From NCBI GenBank assembly GCA_003615045.1, contig ML014160.1, positions 55,955-119,954 of the forward strand: a stretch of DNA of 64,000 nt. The letters run 5' to 3'. Below the pieces are notes generated by a model, which saw nothing but the letters and a program-made list of their open reading frames with translations, searched no databases and was not told the origin of the DNA. Shown here in pieces: positions 1 to 8,890 of the stretch (position 1 is its first letter; the number at the start of each line of letters is the position of its first letter). The position numbers were made by a program, and so were the translations under genes. The DNA is from Caulochytrium protostelioides. Its lineage: Eukaryota; Chytridiomycota; Caulochytriomycetes; Caulochytriales; Caulochytriaceae.

Positions 1-810
1 ATACCTCCGTGGGTATACCTGCGTGCGTCCACTGACGTGTGTGCCTGTGTGCGGGTCTGCGTGGCGATGGCTCTGATGGTGGCGGTCACGAGAATAGACG
101 GTTGGGAGGGGGAAGGGTGCCGAGATCGACCAGGCGTCGTCGGAGTTCGGGGAGGGAAGGGGAAGGTCAGGGGGCGACGCGGCAACCCATGGGACCGCTG
201 CGCTGCAGCGGAGAAGGACGATCCGACGGCAAGGCCACTGCTCGATCCGCGAGGGGAACCATAGACAGCACGGTGAGGTTTGGATCGTCCATGTGGCCGA
301 GGAGTGCGCGAGCATGCTCTGCGACTATGAAGGGAATGGGAGTGCATTCGCTGCTTCGGCCAGGCGCCGATCGGGGCCGTCCTCTCGACACCAAGCCGAT
401 GCCACAACGATGTCTGCTGCGCTGGTCGGCGTTCGTAGCCGCATGCGGCGGCGAGCCGCATCAGCATCAGGCGCACCCAACACCAAAGCAACGCACTTCG
501 CTGAGGCGAATGTCATACACCTCACCGGCGGGACCACCCCTGCCGCCGCCATGAGGGCCGCAGACACGTCAACGACCACACCCCCATGCGTGGATCGTCG
601 CCAAAGAAGGAAAGGACGTCGTTTTCGCTGGAGTGGTCTTTTTCCTCGACCTCGGGGTAACCGTCAGAGTAACTGTCAACCTCCCGGATTGGGGCATGCA
701 CCCCAGTATGAAGCGCCATCCGAGGCCGCGTGATGGGCCATCGGGGCCGGCTTGTCTAGGGCCAGGTGGCCTTCGCTGGCACAGGCGCCTTCCCCAACGC
801 CATCCCGACC

Positions 811-864
<54 letters not shown>

Positions 865-940
865 TGATGACTATGACTATGACGACGACGATGGCTTTGA
901 CCCCAACGATATGGATACATCATACAGTCATGGCTTTTGG
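1..940. other. Left-edge region without a convincing gene
   Basis: No recognisable gene. Short open frames on the minus strand between about 167 and 719 occur in three different frames and match no family I know; they could be a decayed gene or chance. The right part holds a pure CGA trinucleotide tract and the 3' flank of the rhomboid gene that ends at 941. Confidence 0.5.
811..863. repeat. (CGA)n trinucleotide microsatellite
   Basis: About 17 uninterrupted CGA units, followed by degenerate GAT/GAC/TAT triplets to about 890. It lies just downstream of the rhomboid stop codon, so it is probably in or beyond that gene's 3'UTR. Read on the plus strand it would encode poly-Asp, but that frame runs antisense into the rhomboid gene and is not taken as coding. 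Confidence 0.9.
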
Positions 941-2296
941 TTAAGCGCGACGCGAGGTCCACGACAGCGCGTGGCGGTGTTGCTCGAGGCGGTGCTGGAG
1001 GCGCAGCCACGCCGTGCGGCCGTAGTGCGCATACCAGTACCCGGTGACCATCCCGCCGAGATGGGCGACGTGGTCAAAGTAAGTCCAGCCAAAGAAGAGG
1101 CCGGCGACATCGGCGCCGACAAGGAAGGGGATCAGGTCGCCGGCCTCGAAGCGGAGATGCGGGATGAACATGATGCCGACGGGCGCATGCGGCGCGAGCT
1201 GCCAGAACAGCGCCAGCAGCGCCCAGAGCGCGCCGGACGCGCCCAGACTCGGCAGGACGAGCTGACGGAAGCCGAGCACGCTGGCGAGATGCGACGCGAG
1301 CGACGACGAGACGGCCGCGCTGAGGTACAGCGCGAGGAAGCTCTCGGGCGATCCGGGGAACGCGAGCTGCTGGCAGAGCGGCGCGAAGGAGACGAGCGCG
1401 GCCATGTTGAACGCGAGATGCATGAACGACGAGTGCGAGAACGCGCTCGTGAGCAGCGTGTGCGCGAGCCCGGACCGCGGGTCGTGCAGCCCGTGCCGCG
1501 CCATCCGCGGTCCGAGCCGCGGCACGCACCACAGGGCGAAGACGGCCACGTTGATGCCGACCAGGGCCCACGTCGCATTGGCGCCGCTGAACAGCGACCA
1601 CGCCGCGCGCTGCCACGCGTGCTGGTCGCGGGTCGATCCGCCGCCGCCGCCGCCGCCGCCGCCGCCAGCCGCGGCGCCCAGCAGCCGCCACAACGCGCCG
1701 TGGCGCTCGGCGTCGGCCTGGGCGAACCAGCGCCGCTGGGCCGCGAGGTATGCGAGCACGCCGGTGCTGCCGAGGACCACGGCCAGCGCGAACGCGGTCG
1801 GGCGGCCGACGTGGCGCGCCCACCAACGGGCATCGTGCTCACGCCAGGGCCGGCGGAACGAGGCGGCGTCGGCGTCGCGGCCGCGGTGCCGGTGGCCGTG
1901 GTACAGGTCGTCGGCGCGGGCGCGCTCCCGCTGCCGCCGGCGCTCGGCCTCGGCCTCGGCCTCGGTCTCCTCGGGCAGCGGCGGCAGCGATCCGGCCGGC
2001 ACCGGCTGGATGCGCGCGAGCGGGACGGATGGCCGTCGTGGGGCGGCCGCCGACAGCGGCGGTGATGGCGACGCGCGCGGGGACAGCGGCAGCGCGGCCG
2101 CGGCGAGCGGCGGACGGCGGCGACGGTCGCCCGTGGCGGCCGAGGTCTGGACGGCGCGCACCAGGGAGGGACACCCGCCCGCGCAGGAGTAGCGGAGCGC
2201 CGGTCGGGACGCGGGCGGGCGGAGGGCGGGTCCGAGCCCCATATGGAGCGAACCCCGCCGGAGCGGCGTCCATGCGAGGCCCATGGGTGCGAGCAT
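941..2296 (-). CDS. Mitochondrial rhomboid-family intramembrane serine protease (PARL/Pcp1 type)
   Basis: Likely cleaves substrates within the inner mitochondrial membrane, as Pcp1/Rbd1 and PARL do for cytochrome c peroxidase and the dynamin Mgm1/OPA1. The 451-aa product starts with an Arg- and Ser-rich, acid-poor stretch typical of a mitochondrial presequence. The C-terminal half is hydrophobic with several membrane segments. The rhomboid GxSx motif appears as GASGALWA, giving Ser354, and the partner His412 lies in HVAHLGGMVTG; the conserved HLAFNM segment is also present. The start is the first ATG of the frame; codons upstream begin only with GTG. A poly-Gly run (about 11 residues, encoded near 1640-1670) separates the basic N-terminal part from the protease core. 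Family assignment is firm; mitochondrial location is inferred. Confidence 0.9.
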   Translation of the reverse strand: MLAPMGLAWTPLRRGSLHMGLGPALRPPASRPALRYSCAGGCPSLVRAVQTSAATGDRRRRPPLAAAALPLSPRASPSPPLSAAAPRRPSVPLARIQPVPAGSLPPLPEETEAEAEAERRRQRERARADDLYHGHRHRGRDADAASFRRPWREHDARWWARHVGRPTAFALAVVLGSTGVLAYLAAQRRWFAQADAERHGALWRLLGAAAGGGGGGGGGGSTRDQHAWQRAAWSLFSGANATWALVGINVAVFALWCVPRLGPRMARHGLHDPRSGLAHTLLTSAFSHSSFMHLAFNMAALVSFAPLCQQLAFPGSPESFLALYLSAAVSSSLASHLASVLGFRQLVLPSLGASGALWALLALFWQLAPHAPVGIMFIPHLRFEAGDLIPFLVGADVAGLFFGWTYFDHVAHLGGMVTGYWYAHYGRTAWLRLQHRLEQHRHALSWTSRRA

Positions 2297-2960
2297 CCCG
2301 GCGCGGATGGAGGATCGTCGGCAGGCGGGGGCGGCCGTATGACGAGCAGGACGGCCGAGGCGGCGCGAGAGGCGTTCGGAGCGTCGGTCGAGCACGCGCC
2401 GAGGCCTCGCGGCTGGCGGGCGGGCTGGCGGCCGATCACGAGGGAGGCGTCCACGTCGCGTGTGGCTCGCGGCGGCGCGACGCCGTCCGACGCGTCCGCG
2501 GGAACCGATGCCCCAGGAACGGCGATCCGTTTGGCCTTCGCTTCCGTTGGCCGCCGCTGCCGCGGGGACGCTCAGGCCCCGACCGACCGGGCGACCGTCG
2601 CGCCGCCGTCGGCGTCATTCGCGGCGGCGTCGTGGCCACCGGCGGTGGCGTCCGTGGCCGTTGGCGTGGCGCGCGCGGCGTGAGAGGGCTGAGCAGGGCT
2701 TTGCCTTCACGGCAACGCGGCGATCCAGAAGACGCCAAGCCCTTCATGCCGCCGCGCCCAGGTCGTGGTGAGACGGCCTCGTCGAGTCGCCCGAGCCCCC
2801 CCATGCGGATGATGGCATTGAACAGGTCCAGCGTGGAAGGACGATTCGGTCGGAGGCGCGCCGCGGCGCTCCGTGGTATGCATCGCCCGCATCGCCGTCG
2901 CGCGGCGTCCTCCAGCTGCCCGACCCGATCCCGCTGCCGCTGCCGTTGCCGCCCTTCGCG
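2297..2960. other. Intergenic region between divergent rhomboid and cytochrome b5 genes
   Basis: About 660 bp of GC-rich sequence that must contain both promoters. I see no TATA box or convincing element. Open frames crossing it are antisense shadows of the flanking genes. Confidence 0.5.
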
Positions 2961-4013
2961 ATGGCGACGACCCGCCTGCCGTCGGCGGTCCTGGTCACAT
3001 GGTCGACGGACGATGCCGATACCGATGCCGCTGCTGATGCTGATGCTGATGCTGATGCTGACCGGGACACCGACGAGGACCATGTCAACGAAACTCCCGA
3101 CAACACGCGCTCCAAGCCGCGCGCTGCTGGCGCGCCCGTGGCGGCAACTCCGCCCCCCGGCAGCGCCGCCGGGATCGGCACCGACAACGACGGCTTCGAG
3201 AGTGCTGACGAGGATCTCGAGATGAAGGCGAACGCCCGCAAGTGCGCGAAACCCTTCCAGCCGCCTCTGTCGGCGGCCGCGCCGTCCGCCACCGCGCCGT
3301 CCGCCACCGCGCCGTCCGTGGCCAAGCCGCCCGCCGTCGCCGTCTCGGCGCCGCCGCAGACTGGTCCTGCCCGGGCGGCGGCGCCGGCGGCGCCGGCGCC
3401 GGCACCGAGGACGTCGTTGGCCCCGCCGGTGCTGCCGCGACCGAGCCTGCTGTCGCCCATGACGGCCCACGCTGCCCGCGCACCCGCCGCCAGGCCGCTG
3501 CGCCCCGCGGCCCGCCGCGACGCGAGCGGCAGCGGCAGCGACAACGACGGCGACGGCATCTTCCCGATGATGGGCAGCATCCAGCGCGCGGCGCAGGACC
3601 GGCGCGCCGACGACCGCGCGGCGGACGCGACGGGCCCGCGGCCGCGGCGCAAGACGCCGCTCGCGCCGGGCCACTCGCCGCTCGACTGGGCCGCGCTGAC
3701 GCGCAGCGGCGCCAACCTCGCGGGCGTCGCGCGCCTGCGCCGGATCAAGCCGTCGGAGCTCGCGGCCCACCGCACGCGGGACGATGCGTGGCTCGCGCTC
3801 GGCGGGCGCGTGTACAACGTGACGGCGTACCTGCCGTTCCATCCCGGCGGGCAGGGCCAGGTGATGCGCGGCGCGGGCAAGGACGCCGACGCGCTCTTTG
3901 CCGCCGTGCATCCCTGGGTCAACGTCGAGGCCCTGCTCGCCAAGTGCCTGGTCGGCTACCTGGTCCCCGAAGACTACGACGAGCAGCTGTCCAGATCCGC
4001 GCCGTCCATCTGA
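2961..4013 (+). CDS. Cytochrome b5-like heme-binding domain protein (NCB5OR/Irc21 type)
   Basis: A 350-aa protein with a long low-complexity N-terminus (Asp/Ala repeats from a GATGCT tract near 3022-3062, then Ala/Pro-rich) and one cytochrome b5 domain at about residues 265-335. The two axial heme ligands are visible: His294 in PFHPGGQGQ and His317 in AVHPWVN. Their 23-residue spacing and the HPWVN motif are those of the NCB5OR (CYB5R4)/yeast Irc21 group rather than classical cytochrome b5. No CS domain or flavin reductase domain follows, so it would need a separate electron donor. The first ATG is at 2961; the frame upstream has only TTG. An N-terminal exon upstream cannot be excluded. Confidence 0.8.
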   Translation: MATTRLPSAVLVTWSTDDADTDAAADADADADADRDTDEDHVNETPDNTRSKPRAAGAPVAATPPPGSAAGIGTDNDGFESADEDLEMKANARKCAKPFQPPLSAAAPSATAPSATAPSVAKPPAVAVSAPPQTGPARAAAPAAPAPAPRTSLAPPVLPRPSLLSPMTAHAARAPAARPLRPAARRDASGSGSDNDGDGIFPMMGSIQRAAQDRRADDRAADATGPRPRRKTPLAPGHSPLDWAALTRSGANLAGVARLRRIKPSELAAHRTRDDAWLALGGRVYNVTAYLPFHPGGQGQVMRGAGKDADALFAAVHPWVNVEALLAKCLVGYLVPEDYDEQLSRSAPSI

Positions 4014-4130
4014 CGCCCAATGAACCCAGAACAGCGTATAGAGAGAAGCGCACATCAGATGCAACCACGTGACAGGGCCATGGGGGTGGGTATAAGGTAA
4101 ATGGGGACAAACAAGCGGTACCCTCAACCA

Positions 4131-6170
4131 TCAGTGGTGGAAGAGCCGGTGGCCGACCGGCACAAGCACGATCCCGCGGCGCGAGGCGGCGTCCAGGACG
4201 GCGGCGTCCATGACGCTGCCGAGGGGCGCGGCGACGGCGCGGACGCCCGTGCGCGCCACGCGCTGGATGTTGTCCGCGAAGGGGAAGAACGCGTCCGAGC
4301 ACACCACCATGTCCGGGAAATCGCCCGACTGGGCGAGATCGGCCGGCGGGAGCGGCACGGCGGCCGCGGCCGCGCCGGCAGGCGGCGCGAGCCCGGACGG
4401 CGGCGGCGCGAGGTACGCGGCGCGGTCGGCGGGCGTCAGCGGCGCGGGCGGCGCGCCCTCGAAGAGCGCTGCCCACGCGGCGCGGTCCTCGGGGTCGGCG
4501 ACGCCGTCGTCGAGCGCGCCCGAGACAAAGGCGTCGATGGCGTTGGCGCGCTCGGCGCGCTTCGTGGTGCGCTTGAAGTGCGTGCTGAGGGCGCGCGTGC
4601 GCGGGTGGTGCCGCAGCCGCCACAGATCGGCCTTGTCGCCGGCGAGCCGCGTGCAGTGGATGCGGCTCTGCTGGCCGGCGCCGATGCCGACGGTCTGGCC
4701 GCGGGCCGCGTACACAACGCTGTTGGACTGCGTATACTTGGCGGCGATCGAGGCCACGACCAGGTTCTGGACATGGGCCGCGGGCAGGGCCGCGGCGGCG
4801 TCCGAGGCGGCCGTCAGGGTCTGGGGCGTGATGGCGAGCGTGTTGCGCGACTGGCTGAGCTGCAGGCCGAGCACCTCGCGGCGCTCCGTCTCGCGCGGCG
4901 GCGTGTACGCGGCGTCCATCTGCAGCACCGTATACTTGCCGCCCTTCTTGCGCGACAGCAGGGCGAGCGCGTCGGCGTGGTAGCCCGGCGCAATGATGCC
5001 GTCCGAGACGTCGGCGGCGATGAGCTGCGCGGTGGCGACGTCGCACGGCGCCGAGAGGGCGATCCAGTCGCCGAAGGAGGACATGCGGTCGGCGCCGCGG
5101 GCACGCGCGTACGCCGCCGCGATCGGGCTGAAGTCCGAGGCGGGCGCCGTCTCGCACACGTGCGGGATCACGTCCCGCGGCACCGCGTAGACGACACACT
5201 CGTCCTCGGTCAAGGGGTGGCCGATCGCCGCGCCGGCCGGCGAGACGTGCTTGAACGACGTGGCCGCGGCCATCCCGAGCGCCGTGTCGAGCTCGCGCAC
5301 TAGGGCCCACGCGTTGAGGGCGTCGAGCAGGTTGATGTAGCCGGGGGCGCCGTTGAGGGTCTTGAAGGGCAGCGGCCGGCCGTCGAGCGTGCGGACCTCC
5401 GCCTGCTTCTGGTGCGGGTTGGCGCCGTAGCGGAGGGCCAGGCGGTCGCTGGCGGCGGCGCGCACGGTCGGCGCATACTCGGCGCCAAAGAAGGCCGAGA
5501 TGGCGTCGTCGTAACGGGCCGTCGTCTCGAAGGCCTTCACGGCGAGGCGCTGGCGCGTCGCATCGGACAGCGCGACACGGCCGTGCGCCGCGAAGGACGC
5601 GCGGATCTCCGTGATCACGGTGTCGTAGTCGGCCGGATCGACCAGCACCGTCACGCGGGCGTGATTCTTGGCCGCGGCGCGGAGGAGGGTCACGCCGCCG
5701 ATATCGACTTCCTCGACGAGGGCGTCGCGGCGCTGCAGCGGCTCCACGTCGGGCTTGGCGTTCTGGGCGCGCAGGCAGGCCTCGAAGGGGTAGAGGTTGC
5801 AGACGACGAGGTCGATCGGCTGGATCCCCTGCTTCTCGAGATCGGCCGCGTCCTCGGGCAAGTTGAGGCGAGCGAGGATGCCGCCGTGGACCGCCGGGTG
5901 GAGCGTCTTGACGCGGCCGTGGAGCATTTCCGGGGCCTTCGTGATGGCCTCGACGTCGACCACGCTGGCGGCTTCGCCGGCGCCATGGGGCAGCTGGTCG
6001 CGCAGCAGCTTGGCCGTGCCGCCGGACGCGAGCAGGCGGACGCCGCAGTCCTTCAGTGCCTGGGCAAGCGGCAGCAGGCCCGTCTTGTCATAGACCGACA
6101 AGAGGGCTGTTGGCCACCATCAGCATCAGCATGAGCAAGCCAGCCAGCGAGTGCGGTCACCGGATATCAT
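4131..6170 (-). CDS. ADE17: Bifunctional purine biosynthesis protein: AICAR transformylase / IMP cyclohydrolase
   Basis: Performs the last two steps of de novo IMP synthesis. The long exon (6106-4131) has no ATG before the conserved N-terminal SVYDKTG. Splicing a 10-nt exon (6170-6161: ATG ATA TCC G) to 6106 restores the family N-terminus as MISALLSVYDKTG, giving 661 aa. Cyclohydrolase-domain motifs (LLASGGTAKLL, TLHPAVHGGILAR) are followed by transformylase motifs: RYGANPHQKQAE, LNGAPGYINLLDAL, the catalytic pair Lys289-His290 in FKHVSPAG, and a C-terminal DNIQRVARTGV. An Ala/Pro-rich insertion near residue 570 makes it longer than the roughly 590-aa norm. Yeast has two paralogues, ADE16 and ADE17; which one this matches cannot be told, so the symbol stands for the family. 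Confidence 0.93.
6107..6160 (-). other. Predicted 54-nt intron of the ADE16/17 gene
   Basis: Donor CCG|gtgacc follows the 10-nt first exon, and acceptor caacag| precedes CCCTCTTG. GCTGAT repeats 20-30 nt before the acceptor could serve as branch point. Splicing joins G to CC as Ala and keeps frame; the unspliced frame has TGA immediately upstream. Inferred from family conservation; no transcript seen. Confidence 0.75.
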
Positions 6171-7517
6171 GTGTCACGTGGATCACACAGAGAGCGTTCC
6201 GATGGGATCCATAGGCATGAGAAAACGCATCAGGGGGAGGCAAGTCGCGAGGATCGCGACAGGTGAGTATCACAGGATCCGCCCGGCGCGATGGAATGGA
6301 TGGCGCTTCTTGGCGGACCATCAAACGCTTGGAACGTATGGGCACAACATGAGGCCAGATTGACATCGTGGTGAGCTTTACCAGATTGGGGCGCGTTGGC
6401 CATCGTGTCACGACAAGCCGAATCGGCGATGAAGAGGCGGGGAAAAGGAGCACGTGGCAAATGGCACGTGTGGCGAGGCGGCGATACGGCAGAGAACAAG
6501 TCGATCAAGCACGACCGGCAAGACCCATCGGCGATACACGCGCTCCTTATACCCCCCGTTCGAACCATCATCCCGCATTGCATCGGACCCGACGGCATCC
6601 CGCCCAGCCCAGCGCCGGGAAGCCATCTTTTCATCCTGCATGCTTCCGATGGGGTTCATGTGCCGGCAACCAACGCGAGATGGGACCTCGCGATCCGCGC
6701 GATAGCGCCGGGTCGGAGCACCGGGTCGCCACATATAGGCCGCCCGGCGGCAGCAGCGGTCGATTGGCGGCAGAGACATCCTCGCCAGGGACGGCATGGC
6801 CGCGGCGGACTTGGCGTGGCCGACCGGCCCCCCCTTCCGCCCCTGGATGCCGGAGGGGGCACACGGCCTCGGACCGACGCTCACCGGTCTGGACGATTGG
6901 ACCCCTATTGGCGTGCAGGTGCAGGTGCAGGCCAGCCGGGCCCGGCCAGGCAGCGCTGGATGTTCAAAGCGGTATGGAGGTCGCGATTTCCATCAGATGC
7001 TCTGATGGGTTCCATCACACCCCAGCCAACCTCTGATCACGGTCCTCGTGCGCCGGCTCCGCACCCTTTTGCAAGTCCCGATTCTTCTCGGCAAGCCCCT
7101 GGATCGCCCTGGATCGTCCAGAACGCGCCGACGGCCGATGGTGCGGAACCGCTGGGCGCACGCCTGGTAGGCACGAGACGTAGGAGCACAAATCTCGCCC
7201 TCGCCCCCGGGGTCAAATGTAGATGCGCCAGAGGCGACCACCAACGGCTCGTCGGCCACGCCGTTCAGGAATTGGACAAACACGCGCTGCCTTCGTAGAG
7301 TCGCAGGCGCTGGCGTGGCTTCAGGTCCTCGATTCACAGCGACACGTACGTCATCAGCCACACCTCGAAACAGGTCCGGTGCGCGGCGAGCGGCATGCCC
7401 TTCATGCTCACCTCCGACAGCTCGGCTGCTGCAGCGACGCCTTGAGATCGCGCTGCTACGTCTCTGAGTGCTGTCGGGCTGCTGTGATGCCAGCTTCCAC
7501 ATAGGACTGCTTTGGAA

Positions 7518-7733
7518 TCAACTGGCGACGAGGCCGTCAGACAGCTTCATGGCCACAAAGAAAATACAGGTTCTGCCCAGGTCATTCCCTAGGATGAAGT
7601 GCTCATCCAAGCTGCCTGCCAAGGGGTCCTCTGTTTTCGGAAGTAGCCTTGACCGTACGGCGTCCGCCACTTTCTTCGGGCCCCAGAGCTGCACGCACAC
7701 GGTAGTGCCATTGCAGTCAATGGTTTGAGTCAT
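7518..7733 (-). CDS. Uncertain 71-aa ORF in a less GC-rich island
   Basis: An ATG-initiated frame just downstream of a poly-A run on its own strand. The product is well mixed in composition, not Ala/Arg/Pro-biased like chance ORFs here. It contains CVQLWGPKKVADAV and DEHFILGNDLGR; the latter loosely resembles the ILGxD segment of retrotransposon aspartic proteases, but the upstream DTG/DSG catalytic motif is absent. I do not recognise a family. It could be a small gene, an exon of a larger one, a retroelement relic, or noise. Confidence 0.25.
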   Translation of the reverse strand: MTQTIDCNGTTVCVQLWGPKKVADAVRSRLLPKTEDPLAGSLDEHFILGNDLGRTCIFFVAMKLSDGLVAS

Positions 7734-8141
7734 CCTTTTTTTTTGTCTTCCAGCTTGTCAGGGTGGCCGCTCACGTCTCTGCGGCCATGAAGGCCTTGGT
7801 GGCCTTTGAAGGTCGCTTCGTTGTAGGCTAGTGGGAACGACGGGGGCCGAAACGAGCGACCTGTTCAACCCCCCTTTTTGTACCAACTATCCTCCTCTCG
7901 ATCCAGGACAGACATCAGACCATCTTGGAACCTTGATCGCAGGTCGTGATTCATACGGTGCGGTACCGTACCGTACGGTATGCCTTGTGGAACATGAAAA
8001 AAAGGGTCACCACCATCGTCTCAAGTCTGGTCACCAAAGTCGAGTTGAATATTGCTATCATTGAATAAAGTGCGCCGCCATCAGGTTCCTCCATCACCCC
8101 ACACTCAGAGAAGAAAAAAAAAGCTAAAACCGCGCGGGGGC

Positions 8142-8475
8142 CCGATGACGGCGCCCGCTCAGCGCCCAGCGCCGGGCACCGGCCATGATGTCATCGAATT
8201 CGGTCGGGACCGTCTAAGGCCCCCGAAAGCGGGCGACGTCATTCGGCCGGGGCCAGAAACAGGAACACGTGGTCCGTTCGGCGTCGCCGGTCGTCTCCCG
8301 TGTCGGGCACCGCATCCGGCCGCTCGGTGATCGACCACCCCGTCTGATCGATCGCCTCCTGATCGATCCGACCTGCTCAGCGCGAGAGGGGACCGATGAC
8401 GAGCCACGCCGGGCTCAGGACCACCCTTTGACGTGATTTCGGTGACCGCGTCACACCCTAGGCGTTCCGTCACGC
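8142..8475. promoter_or_regulatory. Cluster of TGACG/CRE-like motifs upstream of the repeat-protein gene
   Basis: Within about 330 bp are GATGACGG (near 8143), GATGTCATC (near 8186), GACGTCATT (near 8233), GATGACGAG (near 8395), TTGACGTGAT (8428-8437), the inverted pair GTGACcgcGTCAC (8442-8454) and CCGTCACG (near 8468). TGACGTCA-type sites are bound by ATF/CREB-family bZIP factors in fungi. The density just upstream of a TATA box suggests stress- or cAMP-linked control; this is inference. Confidence 0.45.
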
Positions 8476-8479
8476 GAAG

Positions 8480-8487
8480 TATATAAG
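8480..8487 (+). promoter_or_regulatory. TATA box (TATATAAG)
   Basis: A clean TATATAAG about 400 nt upstream of the ATG at 8891. The distance implies a long 5'UTR or a 5'UTR intron. A second TATATAT near 8833 lies only about 55 nt from the ATG. Confidence 0.5.
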
Positions 8488-8890
8488 GGTCGCGCGACGG
8501 AAAGCGGCTCCGACAAGTGTGACGGGAGTGATCGATCGTTCTGAGAATGATATGCTGAGGATGATATGCGTTCGTAGGATGATGCACAACGTGCTGGAGG
8601 TCTTGCTGCAATGTCTCCTGATGGTGTCTCTCTGCGTACCAAACAACGCACATCGCTTCACACATCTCTAGTATTCAATTGATCCTTCCATATCTTTTTG
8701 CATTCCTTCGTTTTCATTTTTTTTTTCACTCGATTCTTTGCGTGTTGTCCGCCGCACTATCGCGCTTCTGACTGCTTATCTTTGCTTTCGTTTCATTCTC
8801 GCATCACCCACCTTCGGCTGGTGACACACACTTATATATCTTTCTACTCTTCGGTGTTTCAATCCTGTCGTTGCTCTAACCGTTGACAAC

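Larger units (their letters stand above)
6171..8890. other. 2.7-kb gene-poor region ending in the promoter of the repeat protein
   Basis: No recognised gene. The section 7500-8130 is clearly less GC-rich than its surroundings and holds a short ORF (7518-7733, minus), a TACCG-type direct repeat near 7956-7980 and an AATAAA at 8064-8069. The section 8690-8885 is strongly pyrimidine-rich, as expected for a fungal core promoter or 5'UTR. Confidence 0.6.

Noticed and set aside
941..2454. Long open frames antisense to and overlapping the rhomboid gene (up to about 440 codons)
   Set aside because: Arg/Ala/Pro/Ser-rich shadows produced by GC-rich codon positions; only the minus frame with the rhomboid motifs is meaningful.
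2436..4127. 563-codon minus-strand frame across the cytochrome b5 gene
   Set aside because: Antisense to a gene with clear heme-ligand motifs; composition is typical of a shadow frame.
6535..6570. A GGTTCGAAC-like B-box on the minus strand, possible tRNA
   Set aside because: The flanking bases do not pair into a T-stem and no acceptor or anticodon arms could be found.
7518..7733. Firm call of a retrotransposon protease
   Set aside because: Only an ILGND-like string is present; the catalytic DTG/DSG, reverse transcriptase and LTRs are all missing.
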